From BTRF01 sp036986255 (GTDB taxonomy: Bacteria > Patescibacteriota > WWE3 > 9FT-COMBO-53-11), in assembly GCA_036986255.1 (NCBI GenBank), contig BTRF01000030.1, positions 1 to 7,749 on the forward strand: a DNA stretch of 7,749 nucleotides, written 5' to 3'. Position 1 is the stretch's first letter, and the number at the start of each line of letters is the position of its first letter. Made by a program: the position numbers and the translations under genes. The notes under the pieces are model-generated. The model saw only the letters and a program-made list of their open reading frames with translations. It did not search any database and was not told the origin of the DNA. This document shows, one piece after another, positions 5,835 through 7,749 of this stretch.

Positions 5835-5879
5835 TTTGCTATGGGGCTAGCTCACATATTGTAATGTAAACACTGAGGC

Positions 5880-5918
5880 AAAAAAAGAAGCCTGCTTACC
5901 AGTGCGGTAAGCAAGCTT
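5880..5918 (-). terminator. Strong intrinsic terminator of the six-cysteine protein gene
   Basis: On the minus strand a 13-bp stem with one T-G wobble (5918-5906 with 5900-5888) closes a GCACT loop. After one C come seven T bases (5886-5880). It starts 27 bases after the stop codon of the gene at 5946-6422 and is the clearest terminator in the window. Confidence 0.9.
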
Positions 5919-5945
5919 TCGGGTAAGCGAGCGGAATGATTCGCT

Positions 5946-6422
5946 TTACGGCTTTATTTTGTAACGAATGTCGCATCCCACCTCGCCCGCAAAGTAGCAA
6001 GCAAGACGGACTTCCGCTTGAAGCTGCTCGTCCCAATAGGCATCCCCGGCCCAATTGCTAAACCGACAGGCCTCAGGGACCGCCCCCTCCGGGTAGGGAT
6101 CAACCCTCTCGTAAACCGTCCGATCCTCGTCAACAACGTACTCGCATTCGGAAACAGCTACGAGCCAGTACCCATCTTCACATAGAATCACCTGGCCGGT
6201 AGCGGGGTCTTCGCTGATCCTTCCGTATTCTGTACACTCCCCACCAACAGCTATCTCCTCAACGGGTTGGTAAAGTTTTGACAACCAAGAAACTGCCGTT
6301 GGCACTGGGGGCGGGGTGGGAGCAAACCTGCTCGCCAACACCGAACCTCCGTAAGAGATTGCCCATATCACGACGATAGAAGCAGCGATCAGCAATCCCC
6401 CTGCTACAACAATCTTTTTCAT
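5946..6422 (-). CDS. Secreted or anchored six-cysteine protein
   Basis: This 158-residue product is not a family I can name. It starts MKKIVVAGG, with a hydrophobic stretch at about 4-23 and LASRFA at 29-34, so it is either a cleaved signal peptide or an N-terminal anchor; then comes a short Pro-rich spacer (APTPPPVPT, 34-42). The outer domain has exactly six cysteines (63, 81, 93, 119, 142, 150), enough for three disulfides. The segment C63-TEYGRISEDPATGQVIL-C81-EDGYW resembles the C..G.I..D..G..L.C..G.W module of minor pilins and shufflon-type tips; this is weak similarity from memory. The start at 6422 is fixed by AAAGGAG seven or eight bases upstream and by the signal sequence; an in-frame ATG at 6539 would place 39 polar residues ahead of it. 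A possible extended -10 (TGTTAAACT, 6474-6466) suggests its own promoter. It may also be cotranscribed with the surface gene 89 bases upstream. Confidence 0.8.
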   Translation of the reverse strand: MKKIVVAGGLLIAASIVVIWAISYGGSVLASRFAPTPPPVPTAVSWLSKLYQPVEEIAVGGECTEYGRISEDPATGQVILCEDGYWLVAVSECEYVVDEDRTVYERVDPYPEGAVPEACRFSNWAGDAYWDEQLQAEVRLACYFAGEVGCDIRYKIKP

Positions 6423-6431
6423 CTCCAATCT

Positions 6432-6438
6432 CCTTTCT
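6432..6438 (-). promoter_or_regulatory. Shine-Dalgarno site fixing the start of the six-cysteine gene
   Basis: On the minus strand AAAGGAG lies just upstream of the ATG at 6422, with a spacing of about nine bases (counting from its last G, slightly less for the AAGGAGAT core). It rules against the longer in-frame start at 6539, which sits inside the tail of the preceding gene. Confidence 0.7.
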
Positions 6439-6511
6439 TGATTTAGGTGTTGATATCTGCCCCATAGTTTAACACGGGAGTTGGTTTGCCGTAGGTCCTG
6501 CCCGCTACCCC

Positions 6512-7749
6512 CTAAAACCCGGCCGGGACTTCCTTCCACCAGATCCGGGGGCGGGCCAGGAGGGCTTTGGCCCGGAGGAGATGCTTGGGGGAGAGGCGGA
6601 TCTCTTCGGCCGGGGTAGTGAGGTTATCAGGATCCCCTAGGTTCCTCTGCAGGCGGACCGTTCCAAGGAGGGAGAGGAGACTGCCCTGAATCTTAAGCTG
6701 GCGGTGGACTTCAGTGGGGGAGGTGCGGTTGTAGGCGGTGTTGATGTCGCCTTCGGCGATAAGCATTGCCTGTATTAAATCATCCGCCGGGCCGCCCCCG
6801 GCCAACTGTTTGTCAATCTGGACTAGGTTTTGGGCGATGAAAGTTAAGGAAGACGAAGCGGGAACTCTGATCTCTGCCGCTACGGTGAGCGTACCGTCAA
6901 TAAAGATCAAAGCGTTGGTGTTGGCCGGGACGTTGTAGACGCCATTTATGGTATCCCCCGAGGTGACTCGATAAACCCTGTCATCCTGGAGAGTACCCGC
7001 AGAGGGAATGCTGGAGCTGGTGATGGGGTTCTTGAGGAAGCGTTTTTGGAGCGTAGCGTAGCTGGGCGCATCAATTCCGGAGTTGTTGAGGGGATTAAAA
7101 TCGCCCTCAGGATATAAAGAGACTAGCCAGTCTTTATCGCTTTTGACGTTGGAGCCTAATGTCGCTTGGGAAGAGATGAGGTAAAGGCCGTTGTATTCGC
7201 CGGAGGGAACTTCTCTGGAGAAGGTGATCTGCGCGTTGGCATGAATGTCTCCCCCTTGGGTCTTAAACCAAGGATCGGACTGGATAGCACTGTAATGCCA
7301 CCAAAGATCTGCATATCCTCCGGCAGGCACGTTAACAGTGCGGGATGGTCCGGAAGCACCCGCTCCCGGAACCGGGCAGCTGGGCTCGTTGTCAACGCAG
7401 TCTTGAGAGTGGCAGTCAATGCGGTTGTAGCAAAGGGTGGATGCAGCGGTGTATCCCGCGGGAACTGACACCGAAACGGTGTGCTCTTCGGGCGAGGTGG
7501 TGAAGAAATATGGGTTGGTGGTAGTTCCGGACCCTCCGTCAAGATAGACGGTTTGAGAACTCGCCGGTTCCGCAGCTTGGCCAGTCGGCGTTAGAACCTT
7601 ATAGCCTTGGATTGTGCCGGTGGGAGCAGAGCAGGTCCGCATATTGGCGGAGGGGATGATCTGGGCCGAGGTGGAAGGGCCTTCATAGCGGAGCTGGGCG
7701 ACCGCCCCGCCGGCGTTCTCGTAGAACCAAGCCCGAATCCCGTACCAGC
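6512..7749 (-). CDS. PA14-type surface protein, C-terminal 411 residues (5' end missing)
   Basis: The frame is open to the right edge, so the in-frame ATG at 7642 is not the true start. In-window residues 1-36 (WYGIRAWFYENAGGAVAQLRY...) look like the last strands of a PA14 domain, a glycan-binding or adhesion beta-barrel. Residues about 37-155 are a beta-rich Ig-like stretch with five cysteines (39, 106, 112, 117, 124), four of them clustered as CYNRIDCHSQDC...C. From about 160, DPWFKTQGGDIHA begins a region I know from CPR surface proteins, followed by a hydrophobic beta-repeat stretch (about 260-365; NGVYNV, IFIDGTLTV, LTFIAQNLVQI, LKIQGSLLSLLG) like a beta-helix or bactofilin-like fold. 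The protein closes with RAKALLARPRIWWKEVPAGF, a CPR-style tail. No membrane segment is present in this part; any signal lies beyond the edge. Function is probably surface structure or adhesion, by inference. Confidence 0.85.
   Translation of the reverse strand, partial: WYGIRAWFYENAGGAVAQLRYEGPSTSAQIIPSANMRTCSAPTGTIQGYKVLTPTGQAAEPASSQTVYLDGGSGTTTNPYFFTTSPEEHTVSVSVPAGYTAASTLCYNRIDCHSQDCVDNEPSCPVPGAGASGPSRTVNVPAGGYADLWWHYSAIQSDPWFKTQGGDIHANAQITFSREVPSGEYNGLYLISSQATLGSNVKSDKDWLVSLYPEGDFNPLNNSGIDAPSYATLQKRFLKNPITSSSIPSAGTLQDDRVYRVTSGDTINGVYNVPANTNALIFIDGTLTVAAEIRVPASSSLTFIAQNLVQIDKQLAGGGPADDLIQAMLIAEGDINTAYNRTSPTEVHRQLKIQGSLLSLLGTVRLQRNLGDPDNLTTPAEEIRLSPKHLLRAKALLARPRIWWKEVPAGF

Noticed and set aside
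6423..6539. Thirty-nine-codon extension of the six-cysteine protein from ATG at 6539
   Set aside because: It overlaps the end of the upstream gene, places polar residues ahead of a clear signal sequence, and skips a good Shine-Dalgarno site.
7156..7542. Minus-strand open frame of 128 codons in another phase
   Set aside because: Pro/Thr-rich shadow of the PA14-type gene on the same strand; no start signals.

Overview
The window looks like chromosomal DNA from a Candidate Phyla Radiation (Patescibacteria) bacterium, probably Microgenomates-like. The reasons are several compact genes carrying large beta-rich, weakly conserved envelope proteins of the kind common in that group (an N-terminal anchor followed by a W-x(4)-DWSGG-type motif and LamG folds; a PA14 fold ending in a PR-x(n)-WWKEV-type tail), single-gene units with their own terminators, and a degenerate heptamer repeat between genes. 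This placement is inference from protein style, with no phylogenetic test. UGA acts as a normal stop (the dnaB gene ends on it at its conserved C-terminus), so the Gracilibacteria/SR1 code is not in use.

Layout. Positions 1-2235 (minus): the first 745 residues of a large membrane-anchored LamG/concanavalin-type surface protein that runs off the left edge. Positions 2313-3620 (minus): replicative helicase DnaB. Positions 3629-3695: a two-part heptamer repeat between dnaB and the gene before it. Positions 3690-4337 (minus): a metallo-beta-lactamase-fold hydrolase with a well-spaced promoter that appears to give a leaderless mRNA. Positions 4394-5173 (plus, divergent): a cytosolic family-2 glycosyltransferase, more AT-rich than its neighbours. 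Positions 5203-5568 (minus, convergent): a 121-residue orphan protein with a Cys/His cluster, a consensus promoter, a strong ribosome binding site and its own terminator. Positions 5629-5945 hold no intact gene. They contain that promoter, a second terminator closely resembling the first, the tail of a small minus-strand reading frame, a short plus-strand duplicate of the glycosyltransferase C-terminus, and a strong terminator. Positions 5946-6422 (minus): a secreted or anchored six-cysteine protein. Positions 6512-7749 (minus): the C-terminal 411 residues of a PA14-type surface protein, whose start lies beyond the right edge.

How it fits together. Only DnaB has an assured cellular role (replication fork unwinding). 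The rest is mainly cell-envelope or surface functions (two large surface proteins, a cysteine-rich exported protein, a glycosyltransferase), plus an uncharacterised hydrolase and an orphan metal-binding-like protein. The most notable structure is at about 5675-5834, where two gene tails with opposite orientations meet head to head. It looks like the scar of a deletion that removed the 5' parts of a divergent gene pair, one of them a paralogue of the resident glycosyltransferase. I found no defence system, CRISPR array, insertion sequence, tRNA or rRNA.
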